From Rhodospirillaceae bacterium UBA4479 (GTDB taxonomy: Bacteria; Pseudomonadota; Alphaproteobacteria; Rhodospirillales; Casp-alpha2), in assembly GCA_002389175.1 (NCBI GenBank), contig DGNZ01000331.1:1-6535 (forward strand): a DNA stretch of 6,535 nt. Reading direction: 5' to 3'. Both the position numbers and the translations under genes were made by a program. How positions within the stretch are numbered: the stretch's first letter is position 1; each line of letters begins with the position of its first letter. This document shows positions 1-5,286 of this stretch, in pieces. The notes beneath the pieces were generated by a model that ran no database searches, was not told the origin of the DNA, and worked only from the letters and a program-made list of their open reading frames with translations.

Positions 1-80
1 CACCAAAGCGGGAAAATGCATAGCAGCAGCCAAAACATGCTGAGCAGAAAACCCGCCTTGCGAAAGCTCTCACGTCTCAC
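1..80 (-). CDS. Carbohydrate ABC transporter permease, MalG/UgpE type (5' fragment, cut by window edge)
   Basis: Only the first 26 codons and two bases of the next are in the window. They start with GTG at 80-78, and that GTG overlaps the TGA stop of the upstream permease as GTGA. The visible peptide, MRRESFRKAGFLLSMFWLLL followed by CIFPLW, has a short basic N-terminus and then a hydrophobic segment ending in a FPLW motif. This resembles the first membrane helix of MalG/UgpE-type inner-membrane subunits. The family role (known) is to form, with the MalF-type permease, the translocation pore of a binding-protein-dependent sugar importer. The call rests mainly on position: a MalG-type gene usually follows a MalF-type gene directly, and translational coupling here is visible. 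The rest of the gene, and presumably the ATPase and solute-binding protein genes, lie outside the window. Confidence 0.72.
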   Translation of the reverse strand, partial: MRRESFRKAGFLLSMFWLLLCIFPLW

Positions 81-949
81 TGGGCATACCTCTGCGTCAG
101 TTTGCGCGCGCCAGCCAGATAAAGCGTACCAAAGACAATCACGACGATTAGAAAGAGAAAGCTCAGCGCCGAAGTCATACCAATGTTGAACTTTTTGAAG
201 CCTTCATTATAGGCAAATAACGTTAGAGTTTCGGTCGATGTGCCTGGCCCGCCTCCGGTTAAGATGAATACGGTATCGATGATTTTGAACCCTTCGATCA
301 GTCGGATGAAAATGACCGCAGCTGAAAGTGGTAAGAGCATCGGGAATGTAATGTCGCGGAACCGTCGCCAAGCTGAAATATTATCGACACGAGCGGCCTC
401 AAACACCTCGGCTGGCAAGTTCTGAAGTCCAGCTAACATCAAGAGCACGACAAAAGGTGTCCACTGCCAAGTTTCGATGGCAATTAGAACGGCAATAGCG
501 AAGTTTGGATCGGTGAGGAACGGCAGGTTTTCGAGGCCGAACATAGAGAAAAGTTCGTTGGCTGGCCCTAGAACCGGGTGGAATATCATTTTAGCAATCA
601 GCGCGACGCACACCGGAGCAAGAAACATTGGCAATAGGAATGTAACCCTGAACAAGGACGCGCCAGGAACATTGTGATGCAAGGCCAAAGCCACGGAAAA
701 GCCAATGGCATACTGGGCCAAAACTGAAATAATCACGATCGTCGCTGTGGTTGCGATGGCCCCCCAGAAGCGGGCGTTCGCGAGGATGTCTGCATAGTTG
801 TCAAAGCCAACAAACCGAGCTGGCGTCGGTGGGACGATCCTTACGGTTTGGAAGCTCACGGTTAGTGCGTAGATCAGGGGGAACAGCGTGATTACGAGCA
901 CCAGCAGGAAAGCAGGCCAAATAAAAATGTGTTTCACGCGATCATTCAT
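77..949 (-). CDS. Carbohydrate ABC transporter permease, MalF/UgpA type
   Basis: A 290-residue integral inner-membrane subunit of a binding-protein-dependent sugar importer. About six hydrophobic segments are visible, near residues 8-30, 66-90, 101-122, 150-174, 207-230 and 258-280. The cytoplasmic EAA loop, which docks on the ATPase, is clear: EAARVDN at 184-190, ending in LLP at 205-207. The family motif TGGGPG is at 231-236. The glycine usually found at the seventh position of EAA-x-x-D-G is asparagine here (N190). I place the start at ATG 949 because GGAGG lies seven bases upstream of it. An in-frame start 16 codons earlier (997) would add a non-hydrophobic tail and translate through an inverted repeat in the leader. 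It is the first gene of a leftward operon and is transcribed divergently from the catabolic operon, with the shared palindromic operators between them. The substrate cannot be read from a permease; the neighbouring enzymes suggest a sugar or sugar acid. Confidence 0.93.
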   Translation of the reverse strand: MNDRVKHIFIWPAFLLVLVITLFPLIYALTVSFQTVRIVPPTPARFVGFDNYADILANARFWGAIATTATIVIISVLAQYAIGFSVALALHHNVPGASLFRVTFLLPMFLAPVCVALIAKMIFHPVLGPANELFSMFGLENLPFLTDPNFAIAVLIAIETWQWTPFVVLLMLAGLQNLPAEVFEAARVDNISAWRRFRDITFPMLLPLSAAVIFIRLIEGFKIIDTVFILTGGGPGTSTETLTLFAYNEGFKKFNIGMTSALSFLFLIVVIVFGTLYLAGARKLTQRYAQ

Positions 950-981
950 TGATTCGCCTCCGACATTCACAATGGCGCAGC

Positions 982-1000
982 GGATTGATTGGGTCAATCC
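982..1000. repeat. 7-bp perfect inverted repeat in the transporter leader
   Basis: GGATTGA (982-988) and TCAATCC (994-1000) are exact inverted copies separated by five bases. The element lies between palindrome 1 and the start of the permease gene, so it is probably transcribed in the 5' leader of the transporter mRNA. It could fold as an RNA hairpin or be a 19-bp operator for a second protein. No T-run follows it on the minus strand, so it is not an obvious intrinsic terminator. Confidence 0.5.
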
Positions 1001-1006
1001 TTAAAA

Positions 1007-1019
1007 GTAGCAATACTAC
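1007..1019. promoter_or_regulatory. Operator-like palindrome 1 (transporter side)
   Basis: GTAGCAATACTAC differs by one base from the perfect palindrome at 1111-1123. It sits 58 bp before the permease start codon. With one flanking base each side it fits the general form TGTARTNNNAYTACA with two mismatches. From memory, this is the form of HexR-type RpiR operators. It is inferred to be a site where the RpiR regulator controls the transporter operon. Confidence 0.65.
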
Positions 1020-1061
1020 AATCATGATGGATAAATTAGGTTAAATAAGAAAATATTGAGG

Positions 1062-1085
1062 TATTTTAGATATTTTACTAAAATA
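1062..1085. repeat. 8-bp AT-rich inverted repeat
   Basis: TATTTTAG (1062-1069) and CTAAAATA (1078-1085) are exact inverted copies around an 8-base centre. The element lies midway between the two operator palindromes and just upstream of the TATAAT box, where an activator might bind. Such repeats arise by chance more often in AT-rich DNA, so the functional claim is weak. Confidence 0.3.
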
Positions 1086-1100
1086 ATCTTGTAAATTATC

Positions 1101-1106
1101 TATAAT
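1101..1106 (+). promoter_or_regulatory. Candidate -10 box of the catabolic operon promoter
   Basis: TATAAT is a perfect sigma-70 -10 hexamer, 36 bases upstream of the GTG start of the cupin gene. No good -35 hexamer lies 16-18 bases upstream, so the promoter may depend on an activator or on the AT-rich upstream DNA. Transcription would begin near 1112-1114, inside palindrome 2, an arrangement suited to repression. Confidence 0.45.
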
Positions 1107-1110
1107 TTGA

Positions 1111-1123
1111 GTAGTAATACTAC
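1111..1123. promoter_or_regulatory. Operator-like palindrome 2 (catabolic operon side)
   Basis: GTAGTAATACTAC is a perfect 6+1+6 palindrome placed immediately after the TATAAT box, at the predicted transcription start. A bound dimer there would block initiation. Its centre is 104 bp from that of palindrome 1, close to ten helical turns. Related copies also occur near the regulator gene, at 6164-6178 and 6325-6339. Confidence 0.75.
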
Positions 1124-1141
1124 CGAGTATAGGAGGTTAGC

Positions 1142-1771
1142 GTGATTCCAAGTCCCACATCACACCGCATCGATCCTTCAAATGCTGAACTGGAAGGTGC
1201 AACAGGCCATTACAGTAAGAAGCTCAGTGAGCTGGTGGGGCTTTATGAAGATGGCGCAGCGTTTTCTCAGGTTTTAGAGCAAGGTGGAGACGAGATTGTA
1301 TATAAGGTGTCAGATGTTCGGCCGGATGCCGGGCATGGAGATCTGATCTTCGGGACAACCTTCATGGAACCCGGTCGAATTGGGGAAGAGTTTTTCATGA
1401 CGCGTGGACATATCCACGCCACGGCAAACCGCCCTGAAACCTATTACGGTGAATCTGGGGAAGGGGTGATGTTGTTGGAGTCACCTGAGGGCGAAACGCG
1501 GGTTCTGGAAGTGTTTCCACGGCAGATGATCTATGTGCCGCCTTTCTGGATTCACCGCTCTGTGAATACTGGTGCAGCGCCTCTGGTGATGAGCTTTTGT
1601 TATCCCTCCGATTCCGGACAGGACTATTCAATTATCGAACGGTCTGGCGGAATGGCCAGTCGCATTGTGGCCGACGGATCCGGCTGGAAGGAAGCACCGA
1701 ATTCTTCGTACCGCCCGCGAACGGCTGCGGAAATTGAACGTGTTTACGAAACGGGAGACCACGAACAGTGA
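1142..1771 (+). CDS. Cupin-type glucose-6-phosphate isomerase family protein (archaeal-type PGI)
   Basis: A 209-residue cytosolic cupin of the archaeal-type phosphoglucose isomerase family. The known family reaction is metal-dependent interconversion of glucose 6-phosphate and fructose 6-phosphate (EC 5.3.1.9). First cupin motif: GHIHATANRPETYYGESGEG, starting at residue 89, with putative metal ligands H90, H92 and E99. Second motif: YVPPFWIHRSVNTG at 131-144, with ligand H138. From memory, the Pyrococcus furiosus enzyme uses H88, H90, E97 and H136, an identical spacing. The family-typical SDSGQDYSII follows at 156-165. The start is GTG 1142, five bases after a strong AGGAGG (1131-1136). The stop overlaps the start of the aldolase gene (GTGA at 1768-1771). 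It is the first gene of the operon, just downstream of palindrome 2. Family membership is clear. The substrate may instead be another aldose or aldose phosphate, since the operon is not a standard glycolytic one. Confidence 0.9.
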   Translation: MIPSPTSHRIDPSNAELEGATGHYSKKLSELVGLYEDGAAFSQVLEQGGDEIVYKVSDVRPDAGHGDLIFGTTFMEPGRIGEEFFMTRGHIHATANRPETYYGESGEGVMLLESPEGETRVLEVFPRQMIYVPPFWIHRSVNTGAAPLVMSFCYPSDSGQDYSIIERSGGMASRIVADGSGWKEAPNSSYRPRTAAEIERVYETGDHEQ

Positions 1772-2415
1772 ATATTTTTGAGAAAATTGAGCAGTACGGC
1801 GTTGTTCCTGTGATTGCTATTGATGCCGCGGCTGACGCTGTGCCTTTGGCTGACGCGCTCTTGGAAGGCGGGTTGCCGGTTGCCGAGATCACTTTCAGAA
1901 CTGACGCCGCGCTTGACAGCATCGCTGCAATTTCTTCCCAGCGGCCTGAGCTGCTTGTTGGCGCAGGAACCGTGTTGACTGAAAGTCAAGTTGACGATGC
2001 AAAGGCGGCAGGAGCGAAATTTGCTTTGTCACCTGGTTTGGACCTGGATGTTCTATTGCGTGCAGAAGAGGTTGGGCTTCCATTCGCCCCAGGTATTATG
2101 ACACCAACAGACCTACAGGCCGCACTGAAAGCAGGTTGCAAGATGGTGAAGTTTTTCCCAGCAATGGCTGCGGGTGGACCGAACTTGCTGCGCAACATTG
2201 CGGCGCCCTACGCGCACACAGAGATAGGATTTAACCCGACAGGCGGCGTAACGTTAGAGAATTTAGATCAGTGGTTGTCTATGCCTACTGTCCGAGCCGT
2301 AGGCGGCACATGGATCGCCACTAAGGCAGATATCGCCAACGGAGACTGGGCTCAGATTACTGAAAAAGCCAAGATGTCTGTTGATCGCGCCGCTAAAATT
2401 CGAAGCGCTCAATGA
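1768..2415 (+). CDS. eda: KDPG/KHG aldolase family protein (class I, Eda-like)
   Basis: A 215-residue cytosolic class I aldolase. The known family reaction is Schiff-base cleavage of 2-keto-3-deoxy-6-phosphogluconate, its C4 epimer, or 4-hydroxy-2-oxoglutarate, giving pyruvate plus an aldehyde. Active-site residues align with E. coli Eda at a constant offset of five: E40 (E45), R44 in ITFRT, T68 in GAGTVL, and Schiff-base K128 in MVKFFPA (K133). The phosphate-binding PTGGV is at 157-161. The second phosphate motif GGSW of E. coli reads GGTW here, with T181 in place of the serine. Start is GTG 1768, overlapping the cupin stop, with GGGAG about ten bases upstream; it ends in an ATGA overlap with the next gene. 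It is presumably the carbon-chain-splitting step of this pathway. Whether the true substrate is KDPG cannot be told from sequence, and no Edd-type dehydratase is present in the window. Confidence 0.92.
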   Translation: MNIFEKIEQYGVVPVIAIDAAADAVPLADALLEGGLPVAEITFRTDAALDSIAAISSQRPELLVGAGTVLTESQVDDAKAAGAKFALSPGLDLDVLLRAEEVGLPFAPGIMTPTDLQAALKAGCKMVKFFPAMAAGGPNLLRNIAAPYAHTEIGFNPTGGVTLENLDQWLSMPTVRAVGGTWIATKADIANGDWAQITEKAKMSVDRAAKIRSAQ

Positions 2416-3362
2416 CGTATTCTCCAGCAACGCGCCCGACATTCTATTTTATTGGCGTAACGACGGGCCAATCTTCGATCATGAAGATTTTTCCGGTTTG
2501 GGCTGAGTATTTGGGATTGGGTGATGTCGAAATCAAGGGCATTGATTTCCCCCCCCATGATACAGCTGAAAACTATCGTGAAGCAGTGGATTTCTTGAAA
2601 AATGACCCGTTGTCATTGGGTGCGTTGGTGACGACACACAAATTGGATCTTTTTGAAGCCTGCAAAGACATGTTTGACGTGATTGATCCTCATGCGACGC
2701 TTATGGCCGAAACTAGTTGCATCTCGAAACGGGATGGTAAGCTGATTTGCCATGCGAAGGACCCAATTTCGTCAGGTTTGTCGCTGGATGGCTTCCTGCC
2801 AAAAGATCACTTTGCGGATACGGGGGCCGAACTATTTTCGATTGGGGCCGGAGGGTCAACTATCGCACTGTCTTGGCATCTGATGCAGGAAAGCAGGGGC
2901 GAAAATCGACCAAAGAGGATTGTTGTGTCGAACTGGTCCCAGCCTAGATTGGACCACATCCGCGAAATTCATGAAAGCCTAGGCAGTGATATTCCGATTG
3001 AATACCGTCTGGCGGCAACAGCCCAAGACAATGACGACATCTTGGCGTCAATGGCTGCGGGAAGCGTTGTGATCAATGCGACGGGGTTGGGCAAAGACGC
3101 TCCCGGTTCTCCACTAAGCGATGCGGCGCCTTTCCCAAAAAACGCCATCATCTGGGAGCTGAATTATCGGGGTAATCTGGTGTTTCTGGATCAGGCAAAT
3201 GCGGCCAAAACGGCGCTGTGTCTTCAGGTCGAGGATGGGTGGACTTACTTTATTTACGGGTGGACGCAGGTCATTGCGGAGGTGTTTAACATCGAGATCC
3301 CTGTAGCCGGTGATAGATTTAATGCGATTTCGGAAATCGCGACAAAGGTTGCAGGACGATGA
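2412..3362 (+). CDS. Shikimate dehydrogenase-like NAD(P)-dependent oxidoreductase, divergent
   Basis: A 316-residue protein with the two-domain layout of the AroE/quinate dehydrogenase superfamily. The N-terminal substrate domain runs from FYFIGVTTGQSS (11-22). K77 in VTTHK matches the catalytic lysine of AroE (VPHK), and D117 in HAKDP is the probable partner aspartate (NTD in AroE). The Rossmann motif IGAGGST is at 144-150, followed by NATGLG (222-227) and WELNYRG (248-254); GWTQ (283-286) takes the place of the C-terminal glutamine region. It is longer than typical AroE (about 270-290), and the GAVNT signature of true shikimate dehydrogenases reads AETSC here (99-103). These differences, and the catabolic operon, suggest oxidation or reduction of a sugar acid or related polyol rather than shikimate (inference). 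It starts in an ATGA overlap with the aldolase gene, with no strong Shine-Dalgarno, so it is probably translationally coupled. It ends in another ATGA overlap. Confidence 0.82.
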   Translation: MTYSPATRPTFYFIGVTTGQSSIMKIFPVWAEYLGLGDVEIKGIDFPPHDTAENYREAVDFLKNDPLSLGALVTTHKLDLFEACKDMFDVIDPHATLMAETSCISKRDGKLICHAKDPISSGLSLDGFLPKDHFADTGAELFSIGAGGSTIALSWHLMQESRGENRPKRIVVSNWSQPRLDHIREIHESLGSDIPIEYRLAATAQDNDDILASMAAGSVVINATGLGKDAPGSPLSDAAPFPKNAIIWELNYRGNLVFLDQANAAKTALCLQVEDGWTYFIYGWTQVIAEVFNIEIPVAGDRFNAISEIATKVAGR

Positions 3363-4300
3363 GCGGTGCGAAGGTATTGATCACACCCCGATCGCTTTCT
3401 GATTGTACACATCCAGCGCTGGATGCGTTGCGTGAAGTTGGATTAGAACCAGTTAGTGTACGGCCAGGCGTAATGCCCAACGAAGCAGATCTAATTGGGG
3501 CCATGCCAGGATGCGTGGCGTGGTTGGCGGGTGTTGAGCCTGTTTCTGAAAAGGTCATTGATGCGGCCAGTGAGCTAAAGGTAATCAGTCGGAACGGGAC
3601 CGGAATCGATAATCTGCCTTTGCAGGTGCTGGCTGAAAAGGGGATTAAGGTGTGTAAAGCGTCAGGTGCAAATGCACGCAGCGTTGCTGAGCTTGCACTG
3701 ACATATATCCTAACGGGGCTTCGCCAATTAACGCAGACCCATGTTGGAATTCAGGCTGGCGAATGGCCGCGCCTGCGTGGTCGTGAGATCAAAGGTGCAA
3801 CGGTTGGCATTCTGGGATTAGGAGCGATTGGTCAGGAATTGGCGCAGATATGTCTATCACTCGGTGCAAACGTCATTGCCTATGACCCGTATACCAACCA
3901 GGATGCGATACAGCATCAAAACTTCCAACGAGGGTCGCTGGCTGAAGTAGTAAAAAAATCAGATGCTATTTCACTGCATTGCCCAATGCCCGAAGACGGC
4001 AGTGCGGTATTGGGGCCTAAAGAGGTTGGTGCCTGCATGAAAGGCGCCGTTCTGGTCAACACAGCGCGCGCTGGTCTCATCGATCAAACGGCCTTGGCAT
4101 CTTTGCTCGAAAGCGGTCAAATCGGATTTTACGGGACAGATGTTTTTGAATCTGAGCCGCCGCAGCGGGTAGAAATGCTGAATCATCCTGGGGTGACTAT
4201 GTCGTCGCATATTGGCGGCTTCACAACAGAAAGCGTGGATCGTGCTACGATGATGGCTGTGCAAAATATTCTTGGGTGTCTCGATGGTCCTTTCGTTTGA
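3359..4300 (+). CDS. D-isomer-specific 2-hydroxyacid dehydrogenase (phosphoglycerate dehydrogenase-like)
   Basis: A 313-residue cytosolic NAD-dependent dehydrogenase that should interconvert a D-2-hydroxy acid and its 2-keto acid. The Rossmann motif GLGAIG is at 153-158, and D176 (YDP) at the end of the next strand favours NAD over NADP. The catalytic triad expected for the family is visible: R237 in NTARAGLID, E266 in DVFESEPP, and H284 in SSHIGG. The substrate-domain signature SRNGTGIDN is at 77-85. The length fits a short form without the ACT regulatory domain of SerA, so a housekeeping serine-biosynthesis role is unlikely. The start overlaps the previous stop (ATGA at 3359-3362), with AGGA close upstream. 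The probable role is oxidation of a sugar acid or reduction of a keto acid in the same pathway. Glyoxylate/hydroxypyruvate reductase activity is an alternative the sequence cannot exclude. Confidence 0.9.
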   Translation: MSGAKVLITPRSLSDCTHPALDALREVGLEPVSVRPGVMPNEADLIGAMPGCVAWLAGVEPVSEKVIDAASELKVISRNGTGIDNLPLQVLAEKGIKVCKASGANARSVAELALTYILTGLRQLTQTHVGIQAGEWPRLRGREIKGATVGILGLGAIGQELAQICLSLGANVIAYDPYTNQDAIQHQNFQRGSLAEVVKKSDAISLHCPMPEDGSAVLGPKEVGACMKGAVLVNTARAGLIDQTALASLLESGQIGFYGTDVFESEPPQRVEMLNHPGVTMSSHIGGFTTESVDRATMMAVQNILGCLDGPFV

Positions 4301-4319
4301 GATTCATAAGGGGCGCCCA

Positions 4320-5114
4320 ATGCCCAACCACTTAGCATTGTTCTGGCTGGGGCAGGCGGGTTTTTGGCTGGAAAGCAGTACAAAACGCGTACTGATTGAT
4401 CCATATTTGTCAGACAGCCTAGCGCACAAATACGATGGTAAGAAACACGATCACCAAAGGATGGCTCCACCTCCTATCATAGTTGGCGAGCTACCTGAAA
4501 TTGACTACGTTCTCATTACACATGCGCATACCGACCATCTTGACCCAGATACGCTTGGCCCGCTTTTTGAGCGCTTTCCCAAGGTCCGTTTTGTCGTGCC
4601 CGCATCATGTGAGGATCTAGCTCGAGAGCGGATAGGCCAAGCGGTAGAGCTGATCTTGGTCGATACCGGTGATGAAATCTCCCTAGATGGGTTGCAGATC
4701 AAGGTGTTTCCAGCTGCCCATGAAGCCGAAGAGTTGGACGCTTTGGGCCGTCACAAATTTCTAGGTTACGGTATCGAAGTTGACGGCACTCGGTTTTATC
4801 ATTCCGGCGATACAATACCATTTGAAGACTTGGACATGGCTGTGTCGACCTATTCACCAGATATTGCTTTGCTGCCGGTGAACGGCCGCGACGCTGAGCG
4901 TCTAGCTGATGGTATACCAGGCAATTTGACCTTGGATGAGGCAATATTTTTTGCGCGTCATGCGAAAATCCTTATCCCCCATCATTGGGGGATGTTTTCG
5001 TTCAACACAGAAGACCCTGCCAAGATTGACTTGGCCGCATCCGAGCACAGTGAGATCCAAATCGTAAGACCCCAACTTTGCAGAACCCTGAAGATTGTCC
5101 CTGATGGCGGTTAA
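4320..5114 (+). CDS. UlaG-like metallo-beta-lactamase-fold hydrolase (putative sugar lactonase)
   Basis: A 264-residue cytosolic MBL-fold hydrolase. The dinuclear metal motif HxHxDH is at 68-73 (THAHTDHLD). Further putative metal ligands are H134 (PAAHE), D164 (YHSGDT) and H221 or H222 (IPHHWG). The N-terminal LFWLGQAGFWLE, the early DPYLSD and the late LLPVNGRD (184-191) are typical of the UlaG branch. Its namesake opens L-ascorbate 6-phosphate lactone; this protein is clearly shorter than E. coli UlaG. I chose ATG 4320 because AAGGGG (4308-4313) lies six bases before it. In-frame starts at 4272 (TTG) and 4284 (ATG) would overlap the previous gene and lack a good ribosome site. It is the last gene of the operon, 19 bases after the dehydrogenase and the only one with a clear gap. 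Hydrolysis of a sugar lactone made by one of the dehydrogenases is a reasonable inference, not shown. Confidence 0.87.
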   Translation: MPNHLALFWLGQAGFWLESSTKRVLIDPYLSDSLAHKYDGKKHDHQRMAPPPIIVGELPEIDYVLITHAHTDHLDPDTLGPLFERFPKVRFVVPASCEDLARERIGQAVELILVDTGDEISLDGLQIKVFPAAHEAEELDALGRHKFLGYGIEVDGTRFYHSGDTIPFEDLDMAVSTYSPDIALLPVNGRDAERLADGIPGNLTLDEAIFFARHAKILIPHHWGMFSFNTEDPAKIDLAASEHSEIQIVRPQLCRTLKIVPDGG

Positions 5115-5125
5115 TCGGGCTTTTT
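5099..5125 (+). terminator. Candidate intrinsic terminator of the catabolic operon
   Basis: CCC-t-GAT (5099-5105) can pair with ATCGGG (5114-5119) with one bulged T and an 8-base loop, followed by C and five T residues (5121-5125). The stem includes the last codons and the stop of the hydrolase gene. It is short, so this is a moderate call. A weaker alternative pairs GGGC (5117-5120) with GCCC (5132-5135). Confidence 0.4.
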
Positions 5126-5286
5126 GCCATTGCCCAGGTGGCGTCATGGGATGTGCTACAGCGTTTGGTGTAAAAATTACGACTCACGCAACCTCGTCAA
5201 GTCACCCAAGGGATAATTCATTAGCCTTCGCCCCAGTAGTCGAGTAAGCTTGACGACTTGCCAGGGGGCTTGTTCACTCATGCTGC
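5115..5286. other. Convergent intergenic region with a long imperfect hairpin
   Basis: No gene is visible between the ends of the hydrolase gene and the convergently transcribed regulator gene. At 5230-5269 an imperfect hairpin can form. The outer stem is GCCCC/GGGGC (5230-5234 with 5265-5269) and the inner stem is AGTCG/CGACT (5238-5242 with 5254-5258), with AAGCTT in the loop. There is no T-run on either side, so it is not a textbook intrinsic terminator. It could still serve as a transcription barrier or mRNA 3'-end structure for either operon. Confidence 0.35.

Larger units (their letters stand above)
950..1141. promoter_or_regulatory. Divergent control region between transporter and catabolic operons
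   Basis: This gene-free stretch separates the two divergent operons and is much more AT-rich than the flanking genes, especially at 1020-1110. From left to right it contains the transporter Shine-Dalgarno site, a 7-bp perfect inverted repeat (982-1000), palindrome 1 (1007-1019), an 8-bp AT-rich inverted repeat (1062-1085), a perfect TATAAT (1101-1106), palindrome 2 (1111-1123) and the Shine-Dalgarno AGGAGG of the cupin gene (1131-1136). The two palindromes strongly suggest joint control of uptake and catabolism by one dimeric regulator, most simply the RpiR protein encoded at 5287-6198 (inference). Confidence 0.8.

Noticed and set aside
950..997. Longer permease start at ATG 997, adding 16 residues
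   Set aside because: ATG 949 has GGAGG at proper spacing and gives the usual short N-terminus before the first membrane helix. The extension runs through an inverted repeat and adds no recognisable sequence.
2412..3362. Housekeeping AroE of the shikimate pathway
   Set aside because: The GAVNT signature is changed, the length is greater, and the operon context is sugar catabolism.
3971..4264. A 97-codon minus-strand frame opposite the 2-hydroxyacid dehydrogenase
   Set aside because: It lies wholly antisense to a gene with intact catalytic motifs, and its product is rich in His, Cys and Arg with no domain, which is typical of an antisense shadow.
3359..4300. Serine-biosynthetic SerA
   Set aside because: The protein is short, has no ACT domain and is translationally coupled within a catabolic operon.
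4272..4319. Longer hydrolase starts at TTG 4272 or ATG 4284
   Set aside because: Both overlap the dehydrogenase gene and lack a good ribosome site, whereas ATG 4320 follows AAGGGG and gives the family-like N-terminus MPNHLALFWLGQAGF.
1142..5114. Sulfo-Entner-Doudoroff or classical Entner-Doudoroff operon
   Set aside because: Only the aldolase fits. There is no Edd-type dehydratase, no SMP-30-type lactonase, no glucose-6-phosphate dehydrogenase and no aldehyde dehydrogenase in the window.
4699..5187. Overlapping minus-strand frames opposite the hydrolase gene and extending past its stop
   Set aside because: They are antisense to a well-supported hydrolase, mutually overlapping and without motifs.
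5230..5269. Hairpin between the convergent genes as a strong bidirectional intrinsic terminator
   Set aside because: The stems are interrupted by internal loops and no T-run follows on either strand, so I record it only as a possible structure.
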